Assembly (NCBI GenBank): GCA_030704615.1
Contig: CM060731.1
Coordinates: 24,864,001-24,928,000 of the forward strand
Source of the DNA: Takakia lepidozioides
Taxonomy: Eukaryota > Streptophyta > Takakiopsida > Takakiales > Takakiaceae
Reading direction: 5' to 3'
DNA: 64,000 nucleotides
This document shows, one piece after another, positions 21,540 to 33,535 of this stretch. The position numbers were made by a program, and so were the translations under genes. Each line of letters begins with the position of its first letter. Position 1 is the first letter of the stretch. Below the pieces are notes generated by a model that saw nothing but the letters and a program-made list of their open reading frames with translations, was not told the DNA's origin and searched no databases.

Positions 21540-23145
21540 CCGTACCCGCTGTGTTGGGTGAGGCACAATCCTCACTCGACCATCCTCCCACACTCGGAGC
21601 AGGTGTGTCCCCTCCCACTTGAACCTCTTGGCTCGTTGTAGGATCCGATCCCTCTCCTTGGCAGTCACAATGGCTGATGTGTCTCTAGTGCGGAGGTAGT
21701 CCAACACAGCTGAATCCTCATGTATATCTTTGGCGCCACCTTGCTCATTGCTGGCCTCAGGGTCCTCAGACACTCGGTCTACAGTCATCCCTGTTGTAGG
21801 TCCAACCTGGCCTTCCGCTGCCAAGATACACAGAAATGCAAATGCATGCCATCCGGGCACCATCTCCTCGTCTGTCTCACCATGCCACCGAGCTCCAGTA
21901 TCATCCTGCTGGCTCGTGCATGGATTGCGACTCAACCCATCTACATCCCGATTGACCAAACCCGGTCGATGCACAACCTGAAAGTCATACTCTTGAAGGA
22001 TGAGTGCCCACCGTGCAAGCTTCCCCGTAAGCTTGTCTGACTCCATCAACCACTTGAGTGGTTGGTGATCCGTGACAAGGGTGAAGAGATTGCCGTATAG
22101 ATAGCACCTGAAGTGTGCCATGGCCCACACTGCAGCTAAGCATTCTCCCTCATATGAGCTATACTTAGACTCTGCAGCGTTGTTCGAGCGGCTAGCATAA
22201 GCCACTACGAACTCTCTTCCCTCATCATCCACCTGTGTGAGCACCGCTCCAAGCCCCAACATGCTCCAATCTGTATGCAGCTGAAAATGACGCCCCCTGA
22301 TAGGTCGTCTCAAGATGGGCGCCGAGGTCAACCTCGTCTTGAGCTCTTGAAAAGCTTGTTCTTGCTCATCTTCCCACTGCCACTCCTGATCCACCTTGGT
22401 CAATTTGGTTAGAGCCTTTGCAATGGCACTAAATCCCTTAACAAACCGTCTATAATAGTTTGCTAACATGAAAGCTCGAACTCGGCTCACATCCGTGGGG
22501 CGTGGAATCTGTGCAATGGACTCTACCTTAGTCTGTTGTACCCCCAATCCTCCAGGATATATCATGTGACCCAGATACTCAATTTGGTTGTGGAAAAACT
22601 TGCACTTCCCCGGATGTAACTTCAATCCGTGCGCCCTCAAACGCTCAAATATCACCTGAAGGTGTCTCTCATGCTCCTCCACCGTAGCACTAAAGATGAT
22701 GATGTCATCTATGTAGCACCGAGCAAACTCCACCCCTGCTAGAATCCTGTCCATGACTCTCTGAAACTCTGCCGGAGCGTTCTTAAGCCCAAATGGTAAG
22801 AACCGCCACTGGTATAGGCAATCCTTCCCGTGCTCCTTGATCCCGTAGAATGTCGTCTTCTGCTTATCCGCCTCCTTGATCGGCAACTGGTGATATCTGG
22901 ATCGTAAATCCGAAGTGCTAAAGACCTTGGCATGCCCAATGGCATCAAAGATCTCCTTTGGTGTCGGCATGGCACCTATGGGACTTGGTCTGACGATTTA
23001 CAGGCCGGTAATCACCGCACATACGTCTCTCCGTCCAATTGCCATAGATATCCTTCTTGGCTGGCATCACTGTGGCTGAAGCATACTCTCCTGCACTCTC
23101 TTCCTTTCCTGACGGTACAAAGGCCTCTACCCAGGCTTGTTGCAC
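21540..23145 (-). pseudogene. Ty3/gypsy reverse transcriptase and RNase H
   Basis: The start of RT (GNWTERRMCGDYRPVN) lies in the frame 23145-22945 and the rest in 22970-21420, so a frameshift sits near 22975. Visible RT motifs are FSTSDLRSRYHQLPI, WRFLPFGLKNAPAEFQRVMD and the active site CYIDDIIIFS. A Ty3-type RNase H follows: HTDWSMLGLGAVLTQ, YEGECLAAVWAMAHFRCYL and LVTDHQPLKWLM. The catalytic YIDD is intact. The frameshift near the start and further breaks in the element make it non-functional as it stands. Confidence 0.88.
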
Positions 23146-23163
23146 CCGTCTATCAGTAGCCTG

Positions 23164-24540
23164 CTACAAATCCTTACTCGTACCCCACAATGGAGTGTGA
23201 GCAACCATGGCAGGCAACTCCGCCGTACCATGCATGTCATCATGCTCTGCTGGAGGTGGCACATCCTCTGCATGGGCATTGCCCTCCAGCCATTCTCCAG
23301 GCCAACTAACTGCAGCTGTGAAGGCTGCTAGTGTTGGCATCTTGCCCCGTTGGGCAGCAGCAACATCCCCAATGAACGTCATAGGGAGCTGTACACGACA
23401 ACCATCCCCTAATTGCCATCCAGGCCTGTAGGATGCTGACTCCTCCCAAAAATCCAGGGTGAAGCCCATGGGATACAACACTGCCCCACCAACGAGAACA
23501 TCGTAAGAGACCGCGTCTGTCACAATGGCCTTGGCTCGCATCACTGAGCCATCTATAGGATGATCCGGCTGTAGTCTAATGGCCAACTCACGCCGTGTCA
23601 TGCCCCGAGCTTGCTCTGATCCTCCCAGAGATGTCTGTATCTGGAAGGGACAAGGCTCCATATCCGCCTCCATGAGGCCCAAACCTACAATAGCGGCTTT
23701 GCCCAACATCAGTGGCTGAGCTCCCGAGTTCAACAAGACCCGCAGTGGCCGGTACCTCTTGCCTGCCGGTCCATTCAAAGAGAAAATGCCATCCTGGTTG
23801 TCTAATAAGACAACTCCAAGTGTCACCATGGCACGCTCAAAGGCTGGCCTAGCTGGCAGTTCCGTCAACTTGGCAGCTACAGCTTGCCATGGCACAGCCG
23901 TGGCAGTCTTGACCCTCAAATCTGAGGATCCCTCTGCCACTACACCTTCCACTAACTCCGCAGAAGATGAAGTGACCTCCCCACTCTCACAGAGTGTTGA
24001 TGCTAGTCTGAACACTACAGCTGGTTTTAACCCCGGCGTCGCAATCATGGTTGCCGAGAACAGTGGGGCCTGACACACAGAGGTAGCCGCCCCCAACAAC
24101 ACACTGGCTGCACTAGCCTTGGCAGCAGGTGTTAGTGCTGCACATGTAACTCTTCCCAATGGCACAATAACCTCCGCCTCGGTATCCGTGGGGCGAGAAT
24201 TAGGTGCCATGGATGTCGTCAACACTGTCTCCGCCAAGATGAACGATTGAGGCAACCTAGCCTGACGGCTTGCCTCCCCACGTTGTGAATCCAACTCCAC
24301 CTCTGCACCTCGTGGCTCAGGAATTCGTGCTGCTCCTCGAGTGACGGCTGCAGCAGACTCCACCTGCACTAGTGGTAGTGCTGCCCCACACATAAATCCC
24401 ATGCCTCCCTTGTCTCCTCCGTCAGGATGACGCTGCTGAGGAGGAACAGGAGGTGGACCCTCAGGTCTTGGAGCTGGTACCACCTGAGCTGTGGCCATGG
24501 CAGCGAGCCTTTGCTCTAGCTGCTGAAGCCGATTGGCCAT
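23164..24540 (-). pseudogene. Protease-bearing linker of gag-pol
   Basis: A 458-codon open frame on the minus strand. The N-terminal part is Pro/Ala-rich spacer. Around 23730 it has RPLRVLLNSGAQPLMLGK, followed by AIVGLGLMEADMEPCPFQI, the pattern of a retropepsin (LLDSGAQ-x-x-LMLGK then IVGLGL). The catalytic Asp is Asn here (AAC at 23730-23728), which would kill proteolysis. Further conserved pieces are MRAKAIVTDAVSYDVLVGG and YPMGFTLDFWEESASYRPGW. Confidence 0.75.
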
Positions 24541-24547
24541 ACCTTGG

Positions 24548-24873
24548 TCAACGCCCTGACCTCCACGTACTTGGCCATACTGTGCTTGCCCTCGTCTTGC
24601 ACCTCGTCCTCTCTGAGGGCTCCACCTCGCCCTCGGCCACCATTGTTCTTCCCTTGGAACTAGCCTCGCCGCAACTCAGGGTTTGCAAGTCATAACACTG
24701 GGCATCTTCATGCTCATACTTGCCACAATGCCCACACTGCAACTGTGCAGAAGTGTGGTGCCCGGCCCTTTGCCACTTTCTGGGCAATCTTTCTTGACAT
24801 GGGTCCCTCCACATGTCCAACATACCACCCCAGGTTGTTGTTGGCCTGTAAAAGAAGCTACTGGCCTCTGCAC
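24548..24873 (-). pseudogene. Gag nucleocapsid with two CCHC knuckles
   Basis: The first knuckle, CWTCGGTHVKKDC, is in the frame 24873-24676. The second, CGHCGKYEHEDAQC (CX2CX4HX4C), is in the frame 24823-24548, so a frameshift lies between them near 24770. Knuckles of this type bind the element RNA during packaging. Confidence 0.75.
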
Positions 24874-25049
24874 CTGAGGTCCCCTTTAAGCTCCATGGGA
24901 TTTGGGTTGGGCAACCTTGCCCCCCTGACCACGCTGTTGGGCAGTCCCTTGTACCTATTGGCTGGCAGCTGCGCCTTGTGCAGGCATGTCCTTGCTAAAT
25001 CCAATGGTAACAACTCGCTCCTCCACCATGTTGAGCTCAATCCGCTCAA

Positions 25050-25938
25050 CTAGCAGAAACACATCCGATAATGTGGGTTGGGCCGCTTGTAACATGGTTG
25101 CATCCCGCACCCTTCTCCTGAGCTCCTTGTCCAAAATTCCATACCAGAACTGGATTGCCTGAGCCCTTGGGTCACACTTATCAAGCGCCTCATACGAGTG
25201 TAGGCCTCTTGCAAGCTCTCACTGGATTTGCGCTGTAAGTCTTGCAAACTTCGCAGCTTCTCTGTCCGTACACCTTGGTAGTTCCTCCGCAACTCCTGGA
25301 AGAACTCCACCACCGAGTTGAATCTAGGCACATGTGTTGTAGTCGTGGCAGGAGGAGTAGTAGCACCTTTTGAACTGGTACCACCTGCAGAAGTACCGTC
25401 ACTACTTGTTCCACTACTAGTGCTTGTAGTTGGAGATGTTTGTGTAGCTGATGGTGTCACCGCTGCCCTTGTGCCTCTAGTGATTGAGACATAGTTAGGT
25501 GACCAATACTCTCGCCACTCCTCAATCTCCACCGCATGTCCCCGCCTAAATTCATGGTAATCATCCATGGGTGGCCCCTCAAGGTGTTGGAATAGCCCCT
25601 TCCATGCCATAAAGGGCGTAAACAGTTGTGGATTGCGCATTTGCTGCAAATCACACCAACTGTCAAACTCTTGTATAAAGTCATCAAGCTCGATGGTGCC
25701 CACAGCTCCAGAGTACCTACGTGGCCCCTTGGTAGCTCCATACATCTCCTCCATCATGTCCCACAACAATGGCATCGGAAATGACTTGCACCCTCGGCGA
25801 GAATCCTCCTGACTCCGAGTTTGAACCTTCCTCAGAAGACACTGAACGTGAAAGTGGCCTAAACCGCACACCTCGTCTTCTGTACCCACTAGTATCGCTG
25901 GTGCTTGTACCGGCACTTCCCTCAGCAGCTGATGGCAC
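25050..25938 (-). pseudogene. Ty3/gypsy gag (capsid region)
   Basis: The main frame contains the capsid-like segment IELDDFIQEFDSWCDLQQM, FMAWKGLFQHLEGPPMDDYH, a Ser/Thr-rich insert, and VVEFFQELRRNYQGVRTEKL followed by SLQDLQRKSSESLQEAYTRM. This is the retrotransposon gag family pattern. The frame changes near 25170: the expected continuation (IQFWYGILDKELRRRVRDA) is readable in the next frame. The beginning also spans two frames (25938 and 25916). Confidence 0.7.
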
Positions 25939-25939
25939 C

Positions 25940-28536
25940 TCCGTGATGAAAACTCACAACCACACCTGACCTGCCTCTAATCCCCCTTTCCACAAGGTAA
26001 CCGGGTAGAGAACTTGTTGCAGCTTATGGCTTAGACTACTAGGTTCGTAACATAAACCTTCACCTGCATCCACTGCAAGCACTCATATGGTCTGCTGGTC
26101 ATCAATTCAGTCTCACCATAAGAGAAACAATGATGGTCTGACTGGTCATCACCCCAGCCTCACCACCGACAGCATGCTCTAGGATTGGCCGGTGATCAAA
26201 TCCGGACCAACCTCCTATGAAAACAAGCGCCCACACAAAACTGACATGGCGCACAGTCAAGCATGCAGGTGTGGGGGGGATCCAAATACAAGAAAATCAA
26301 GACAGTAACTCCCTCACACCAAAAAAAACACTCCACAGTGTCGCTCCTGCAAGGACACCCCAGCCCAAACCCGGACTGACTCTTGCCTCCACCTACGGAA
26401 AGGTTTTGGCCTACAGAGAAGGTGGAAGACCACGGGGAAGAGAGACTAAAGCAATTCCTAATCCCAAAATGCTCTCATCCCACTAGTCTCCCCCTATCTC
26501 TAAACGCTCTTGCTTATGACCAACAGACAGAACTACCTTCCAGGGTCTCTCAAACAACTCTCCAAGAGCCCTCAAGATGTCTCTCAAACAATCTCACTAA
26601 GGCCCCAAAAGCCTGTATTATTGGACTCCAAATAGTCCAACAAGGCCCCAAGAGCCTACCAAATCTTGGCCCTCAAGGACCCCAAATAGTCCTTCAGACA
26701 AGTCGCCAAAGACTCCTTAAGCTCGCCAAATATTAGCCTCCAAAGACCCCAAAATAGTCCTCCAAATAGCCCTCCAAATGCTCCAAATGTTTGCCAAATA
26801 TTGGTCTTCAAGGACCCCCAATAGTCCTCCAAACAGTCCTCCAAACACACCTTCAAGAGCTCTTCAAGTGTCTTACAGAAGCTCCTCAAAGGACCCCCCA
26901 AAGATCCTCCAAAGGCAATACTCCTCCAGATACACCCTAGATGTCATACATTTTTAATGAAAACGTATGGCAGGCAAAGTCTCTCAGCTTGTATCCATAC
27001 ACTGTTCACAAAAGTGTATGGTGGGGCAGAGGGAGCCCATACACTGTTCACAAAAACGTATGTTGGGCAGAGGGGGCCCATACTCTTTTCACAAAAGGGT
27101 ATGTTGGGCAGAGGGGTTCCATACACTGTTCACAAAAGTGTATGATGGGCAGATGGAGCCCATACACAGTTTCTTGAAGAGTATGGAGACTAGGGTTTGT
27201 AGAGTATAGTAAGACACCTTCTTCATGGTATCTTCCCCCTAACATGCATGCAAGATTGCATTATCTTACTTTGCAATGCATTCATCCCAAATTGACAAGT
27301 TCCTCTTGATCTCCTTGGAACTCATAGCAAGCTAATGTGCCCAATGACAAGCGCCAAGCCTTGCTTGAATTTGAATTTTGTATGCCATCTTCCATGTGCT
27401 TTCCCTTGCATGGGCTAGTTACACACACTTCCATCTCTTGACCTAGGTGTTCTCTTCATTCATCATAATGTGTATCAACCTCTATTCAAGAGCTCATCTT
27501 CTCAACACTTGAAGTCACAAGCCCTAACAGAGCATGCTCCACATAAGCATCACTTGCTTGATCAACCATCCACCACAAAACTTAAGCAAAATGGGAATGA
27601 ATACATGAGCTTCACCTTCCCCTTCCTTGTCTTGTCACATGCTAATGTATGGTTGAAGTTGCTATGCATGCCGTGAGCCACAATCTCCTTTCTACATGAA
27701 GACCACCTCCAATGATTTCCCACATGTGCTCCAAGCTCTTCAATACTCTAGGCTTGGTTTCACATCATCATGGATCTCACCCACATGCTTCCCTTTGGAG
27801 TCATCTTGAGCTTCTTGATGCTCTCCAAGTGGTTGCTTTTGTTGTCTTCAAGCCCTAGCCTATGTAGCTCCTTGGCTTTTCTTCCACAACATGCACCACC
27901 TCATACACAAGGAATGAACTTGCTCACTTCACCTTCTAGCTCTCCTCAAGCTTGAATTGGAAGCCACACTTGGAAAGCATGCCCCACACATGCGCCACTT
28001 GCTTGGTCAACCACTTGCTTCACCAAGAGCAATCCAAGAACTCATAGAACTAGCAAAAGCACTCCCTTCTAGCCGCCTTTGCTTGCTTGTTTGTCAACCA
28101 AATAAAACCCTACTTGGCTTCATTTCACCATGGATAGAACAACCACTTCTTAGCTTCTCTTGAGCTACTCAATGCTCCTCAAGCTACCCTTGTTGTACTC
28201 TTTCTATTCCAACCCAAGCATGTGCGGCTCTTTGGCTTCTCTTTCACACCATGAACAAACTAGAGCTTGCTCTTGAAACCTAGTGTCTATCTTCTCCCAC
28301 ACACAAGACGCTTCTCTTGTGATGCAAGAGCTCTTTTCAAAAGCTCTCCACCTCTATAGAGCAAAGTAATGCTTCTCAAACCCTAACATCCTTGTTCTCC
28401 ATGCCACAAGGATTTTCCTTTGCAAAACCTGCAACACCTTGCAACACAAGAGCTCTTTACCAAGCTCTCTCCAACACACAAGTGCTAAACTAACCCTTAC
28501 ACTCCGCACTCACAAGCATAAGGAGATCTTCTTGTA
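25940..28536 (-). other. Long non-coding leader / terminal region of the retrotransposon
   Basis: About 2.6 kb between the 5' terminal repeat core and gag. There is no convincing reading frame. It includes degenerate CCAAATAGTCCTCCAAA-type repeats (26480-26930), a hairpin tandem array (26996-27200) and a long tract shared with the copy at 56252-58640. Because that second copy contains much of this sequence without gag-pol, a large part of it probably belongs to the LTR proper. I could not place the exact LTR end or a tRNA primer site. Confidence 0.5.
26996..27200. repeat. Five 41-42 bp tandem units with hairpin dyads
   Basis: CATAC-initiated units start at about 26996, 27038, 27079, 27120 and 27161. 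Each typical unit reads CATACACTGTTCACAAAA followed by GTGTATG and a GGGCAGAGG-rich spacer. ATACACT pairs with AGTGTAT, so each unit can fold into a short stem-loop. The last unit has diverged. Confidence 0.85.
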
Positions 28537-28893
28537 GTGATAATGGAAGTGAACACACAATGGAAACACTCCACTCATGAATCCACTCAATCACATAAAC
28601 TAAGTCAAGCCAAGGGCACCTTTGCTAAAGGAATCCACCCTACAAAGCCCTCACCACACTCCCTCTCAATACCTAGAGCTATGGAGGTGGGAGAGGCTCA
28701 TGGAGGCTCAACTACAAGAAGATGAGCCCTCCTCAACACTCACAAGGGAAAAACCCATCCCCGTGTCCCAAGTGAGGTTTGACACCTCACTTGGCATGTG
28801 AGACCAAATGAAGTCCCAACACACAAAATACAAATATAAATATCCAAAATGTCTTAGTTAACTAGAAGTAGGTAATTCTAGTTAACCATGACA
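28537..28893 (-). repeat. 5' terminal repeat core of the retrotransposon
   Basis: About 357 bp, nearly identical to 19572-19939 and to the start of the copy at 56252. It marks the 5' end of the element (minus sense) directly beside CAAG at 28894. Confidence 0.85.
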
Positions 28894-30038
28894 CAAGCAA
28901 CATCCAAAGGTTGCAATGCATGAGAGGTATTCAGGGGTATCACAATAAGATCAAGACCCATAGCAACAGCTTTTGTGATCGCATCTAGACTGACGTGAGA
29001 TCCATGACCGTCAAGGAACAAAAAGATAGCAATTATCAAGACTTACACCTCCTGGAACAAATCGTTTGAAATGTTGCAACCACCGTGAGAACAATGTAGC
29101 CGTCATCCAAGCTTTTTTTTGCATCGCCATGCCTGCATTCGGCTCACAAAAACGCACGTAGTCTTCCATTAAACGTTCTCCTTTGAAAATATAGAAGTTC
29201 GGAATATAAGTGCCGATTGCACTCACACACGCCAAGCACGTTAGCCACTCACGGTTCTCTGGAAGTGTAGTGTAGACTGCACGAGATCCTCGCAATGCTA
29301 GAACTTTTATCCCGCTTGTCCTCCCTGCCATGCACCCAGTCTCATCACAATTGTGAATATTCTGGGGTGGATATGCATGAGCTGCATATGTAGTTGCCAA
29401 CAATTTGTAAAAGTTGTCGATTTTTCTCTCACGACAGCTAGAGCTCGACTTCTCTCCAAACCCTGGCCTGCTCGAAAGACAACTTGTGGATGTCTTTTGT
29501 GGAAGCCCCTCCACCAATGTTTGCCGGGCAAACCGTTAAGGAATGGAGTTCCTCTTATTCGAGCAGTTTCTGCTGCCTTTGATCGCAACACATCAATTGT
29601 AATACACTAACCGAGCCTCTGCATTTCAAGAACCCATGAAACTAGTGCATTTTCGTCTCTCACACCCAATTGAGGACTAGCTCCTTTTTTCTTGCTAGTA
29701 GTTTTTTTTATTCAACCAACCTTTGACGCTAGATTCAGGTATACCGTGTTTTATTCCTGCTTTTCGAATAAATAATCCATGTTCACGAATATCTACTATG
29801 GTAGCCTGTACACACTCCACTGTCCAAAGACCCGTAGTTGGTGTGTTCTTGGTGCCGCACATTTTCTACGAGCTTTCCCTGTCTATGCACAATTGTCCGT
29901 ATTGATAGGCTCTTCACCAATTCCTGATGCTCTTGCTTTAGGTCCCAATATTCTCATAGTAGTACGAGCTGCGTGTGGAATCATTATGCCTACAATGGTG
30001 TCTATGACTCTTCTCTTGCTGTGAGTACTAGAAGCCAT
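28894..30038 (-). pseudogene. pogo-like transposase, N-terminal part
   Basis: Read on the minus strand from an ATG at 30038 (MASSTHSKRRVIDTIVG). A psq-type HTH-like piece follows (TIVDIREHGLFIRKAG, then HGIPESSVKGWLN), then a CENP-B-type HTH (SKAAETARIRGTPFLNGLPG, HWWRGFHKRHP). The DDE_1 catalytic region includes IHNCDETGCMAG (first Asp) and LDGHGSHVSLDAI (second Asp), then VIPLNTSHALQPLDVAC, where it is cut by the retrotransposon. Frame changes near 29800, 29470 and 29015 and a stop near 29610 show it was decayed. The C-terminal half resumes at 19485. Confidence 0.78.
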
Positions 30039-30615
30039 GCTCAAATAATACTACTAAGAGCTATAATTTGTTATGTCACACATTGTCTATTCTAGTGTTA
30101 AGAATCCTTCATCTGAAACCTCAATGTACTGGAGCCACATACACTCATTCCCATGTTTGATCAAATCTCCATTTGGACATTGACAAATACGTGCCTTCTT
30201 AGTGCATCAATATAGACAATTTCCCTTTCAGCTTCAATTCACAAACAAAATGCGCAGTGTAAATGTACTGACCATCTGGTTGTATTATCATGCAATCTAC
30301 ACACCAACAAAAGTACTTGGCTCATGCCATCTTCACTGTGCATCGTGTTGTATGAAACATGTCTCCTCTAGCTTTCTTTGAAAGGATGATCATCTCTCAA
30401 GTGGATGGCGGGCTTTTCCATAGTAGCAGCGTAGCAGACTGTTCAAATTTTGAAAGAGTGAGAATCTGGCGTTAGTTGGGAATACAGATTCTGGGCGGGC
30501 GGGCTGAAATTTCAAGGATCAGGATGCTATGAAATACTTCATACCAAAATCTGCGGCTGGGGATTGTGATCCATGTGCAATTGTAATAGCCAATGAAAGC
30601 TATAGAGGCGTTGAT
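30039..30615. other. Intergenic, no gene recognised
   Basis: This lies between the transposase start and the CACTA-like end. It may include the terminal non-coding part of the pogo-like element. I found no clear terminal inverted repeat. Confidence 0.35.
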
Positions 30616-31859
30616 CACTACAAGAGATGAGCGTTTTTAGGACTACGGATTTGGCGGAGTCATAAAAACGGCACTAGGTATACGACTACAGAGCGCTGAA
30701 ATGCGTTGCAGTCATAGTTTTATCACTTTGTAGTAATGAATATCACTACATGACTCCGGAAAGTTAGGGAGCATTGGTCAAACATTGTTGACCATGATGA
30801 CAGGGATGGTTTTATGACTAGTGTGATATGTTTGACTACACGTGGACGACGTTTCATGGAATCTTGTGACTCCATGACTGAAGATGGTTTTACAGCTCTA
30901 TTTATACGACTACATCCCTACACGTGTCATTTTGAAAGCACATACACGAATGTATTCATCCATTGGATGAGTTTATCCATCGATGACATGGCGTGTATAC
31001 TTATGAGTCCCTTACTGCAAATTGTTTCATAACTCTATATATATGACTACATCACTATACGTGTCATTTAAAAGGGATACACATTAATGAATTCATCCAA
31101 TGGATGGGTTCATCCATCCGCCTATACGGTGTGTCGATTTGATATATGTTCAATAAATTGGACCTGGATGGACGTGGCTTAACAAACATCGCAAGATATA
31201 TGAGATTAAAATACGCAATGGTCATGGTTGTACAAGGTTAGATCATGTGATGGAAATTATTTTGAATGGTTAGATTTTATAGGATCTAACGGTCTAGATT
31301 GTTTAAGATCTAACATTTTTGAAATTACACCGCCGAAACTTTACACCGGGCTGGGACTTAGGCTTTGTCTCCTGCGTTTCACCATCTATTTGATGTTGTG
31401 TCATGGAACGCGACGATCGCAGGATATGCAGGGGCGTGAGATGGAGGCTTTGCAGCTTCCTACTCTTGAGCAAATGTTGCAGGAAGGAGAAGAGGAGGAA
31501 GAGAGGAGACGAGGAGAAGATCCCAACATTCTTGCGAGCTCGCCGTTCTTGGGAGAGTCAGCTTGGTCTTAGCAAGCCGTGTTTCAATCTCTACCTGCTC
31601 AGCTGCACCGTGGTGGTTCGATCTCATATACCAATCCGACATTACCTGACTACAGATACAAGCAGCACACACAAGAGGTCCTTTTGGGTTGATGGTCGGT
31701 CAAATCCTCCATGGGTCATGACACAAGGTAAAGGACAATGTGGTGATGATACCTTCTTCTCCAACCTATCTCAGCCTGTTTTGCCCTCTCATCAGACTCG
31801 GCCCTGAGATGCATATTGAATTTTGTAAATTAGCTCGTTGGGTGGATTTGTGGTTGTTT

Positions 31860-32378
31860 AGAGTGACTTTGACAAGTTGTTGCTGATGTGGCAGCATGAA
31901 AGTATCCAAAAACAGGTAACGGAGATGATGAGAGAAGCTTTGGAATGAACACTTTTCCGACCCCAGTCAATGGCGGGACAATGGAGACAAAAAGGTGAGT
32001 GCATGTTGGACTACACTAGAGAGAAGTAGATGCAATTTAGAATTAGAACTACTGTAATAATTAGGGTTGGGGATTGCTGGAAGAACTTCACGGCGTCAGT
32101 GTCAGCTGCTAGCAGCAAGTATTCATGATTTGTACACAGACATGGATAGCTGAAGGACCAGGGATAAAGGTCCAGGTTCATCCAAGAGGGCCAGATTTCA
32201 AACACAAGATTACGTTGGTTGAGTGAACCTGGGATAGTTTGGAGTGACTTTGACATGATACTGCCAATGTGACAACAGGAAAGTATCCAAAAGAGGTAAC
32301 AGAGATGAGGAGAAGCTATGGAATGAATACTTTTCTGACCCCAGTCAATGGTGGGACAACCGAGGCAAAAATGTGAAT
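31860..32378 (+). repeat. Tandem duplication of an exon-like segment
   Basis: About 31857-32010 and 32238-32378 are copies offset by about 381 bp. Both contain GAGTGACTTTGACA, GAAAGTATCCAAAA and GACCCCAGTCAATGG. The first copy reads SDFDKLLLMWQHESIQKQ before a GTAACGG donor-like site, suggesting a duplicated exon of the transposon gene. Confidence 0.65.
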
Positions 32379-32850
32379 GCCTGTCAGATTACCAGATGTC
32401 ATTTTGAACACTGCCCCTGCCTGGGTGGACATGTATGTCAAATGTGGGTGCATCAAGGATGCAAAGGGAGTGTTCAACACTATGGCTGAACGAGATGTGG
32501 TGTCATGGAGTGCAATGTTTGCAGGGTATGCACAGCATGGGTGTGGGATGGAGGCTTTGGAGACCTATGAGCAAATTATGAGGGAAGGGGTACTGAAGCC
32601 CGACCACATAACGTGTGTGTGTGTTTGCAATGCGTGTGCAAGCCTCGCAGCCCTGGAAAAGGGCAAAAGGTCCATGGTTGCATCGTCAAAGCTACAAATG
32701 TATCAGATGTCATTCTGAACACTCCCCTGGTGGACAATATGTATGCCAAATGTAGGTGTGTAGCAAGGATGCAAAGGAGTAGTACTGTTCAACAACATGG
32801 CTGAACAAGATGTGGTGTCTTGGAGTACCATGATGACCACCTATCAGCCA
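32375..32850 (+). pseudogene. PPR gene fragment inside the CACTA-like element
   Basis: The frame reads LPDVILNTAPAWVDMYVKCG, then ERDVVSWSAMFAGYAQHGCG and ACASLAALEKGK. After a frame change it gives VHGCIVKATNVSDVILNTPL and FNNMAEQDVVSWSTMMTTYQ. These are PLS-type PPR repeats close to those of the intact gene at 11599-13410 (for example VVSWSAMIAGYAQHGCG and ACASLSALEKGK). At least two frame breaks (near 32665 and 32760) make it non-functional. It may have been captured by the transposon or have been the site it inserted into. Confidence 0.75.
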
Positions 32851-32994
32851 GTATGTATCCTATACAGAACACCTTCATCTTTGCACGTTTTCATGTTGGC
32901 TTTTTTTGTTTGATTCATATTTGGATTTTGTTTCTATTCACTATTCATGTTTGCTCATTGCTTTCCTGGTTGTTCTCTGGTCTGTGACACAGGA

Positions 32995-33535
32995 ACTTGT
33001 GAGAAACAAAGGTGATATTGTCGACAAGCCGGTACAAACTAGGGGCAAGAGTGTCGACCCGGTGAGTAGCCCCCCAAAAGAGGTCTCACAACCACTGGAG
33101 ACTGCAAATGGAGTAAGTCCAGGCCCCTTGTCTTGTTGTTTATTTTTTCCAACCTTGGGGCTCTCTTTAATTCGCAAATGTTGAGTGTCCTAGTCGTGTG
33201 TATGTCATGGGTTTTCACATCGTGTTCTTTTTTGTGTGGAGTTGGGATCACAGTTCAGGGTGGGTGACGAGGTTCGGCTGTTGGATGTGAACTCCAAACG
33301 CAAGAAATGTGGAGTAGGGCTGATTGTTGCTCTTCAAGGTGCTGTAGTGGGTTACGGGTACCCTGCTGTGCCCCTTGATTATGCCTGTGTGTACATCAAA
33401 GAAGCATGTGTCAGTAACACCCCTCTACCATATGTGAATGGTGTTACGAAACATACCAAGTTGGGGCAGGTGGTTGGCCAGACAACACTTTGGAGTCTAA
33501 AGTTACTGAAACTTATGGAGCTGCGGAAGGGATAG
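32995..33535 (+). CDS. Transposon-associated protein fragment
   Basis: Exon-like pieces on the plus strand: ELVRNKGDIVDKPVQTRG at 32995-33060 between a CAG acceptor and a GTGAGT donor, then a 3' exon ending at 33535. The last exon reads FRVGDEVRLLD, GVGLIVALQGAVVGYGYPAV and VNGVTKHTKLGQVVGQTTLW, ending LKLMELRKG. The order (short beta-rich start, VALQ-G, a PLD-Y-VYIKEA strand, then LGQVVGQTTLW) resembles the C-terminal domain seen in proteins of plant CACTA/En-Spm elements, of the type annotated DUF8039. The assignment is from memory of the pattern and is tentative. The 5' part is missing or broken. Confidence 0.4.

Larger units (their letters stand above)
19486..28893 (-). mobile_element. 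Ty3/gypsy LTR retrotransposon, decayed, with PHD-finger pol
   Basis: A 9.4-kb element read on the minus strand. Its 5' terminal repeat starts at 28893 (TGTCATGGTTAACTAG). It then has a long non-coding leader, gag (25938-25050), CCHC knuckles (24873-24650), a protease-like region (24540-23164), reverse transcriptase and RNase H (23145-21540), integrase (21507-20938) and a PHD finger (about 20437-20290). A purine-rich tract (in minus sense AGCTAGGGGGGCGA, about 20029-20042) follows, then the 3' terminal repeat. RT before integrase fixes it as Ty3/gypsy. Frameshifts near 25170, 24770 and 22975 and a stop near 20938 mean it cannot be autonomous. It interrupts a pogo-like transposase gene and is flanked by a short target duplication. 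Confidence 0.88.

Noticed and set aside
26996-27200. Short regularly spaced repeats as a CRISPR array
   Set aside because: The unit and spacer are both repeated, the host is a plant, and the array lies in a retrotransposon.
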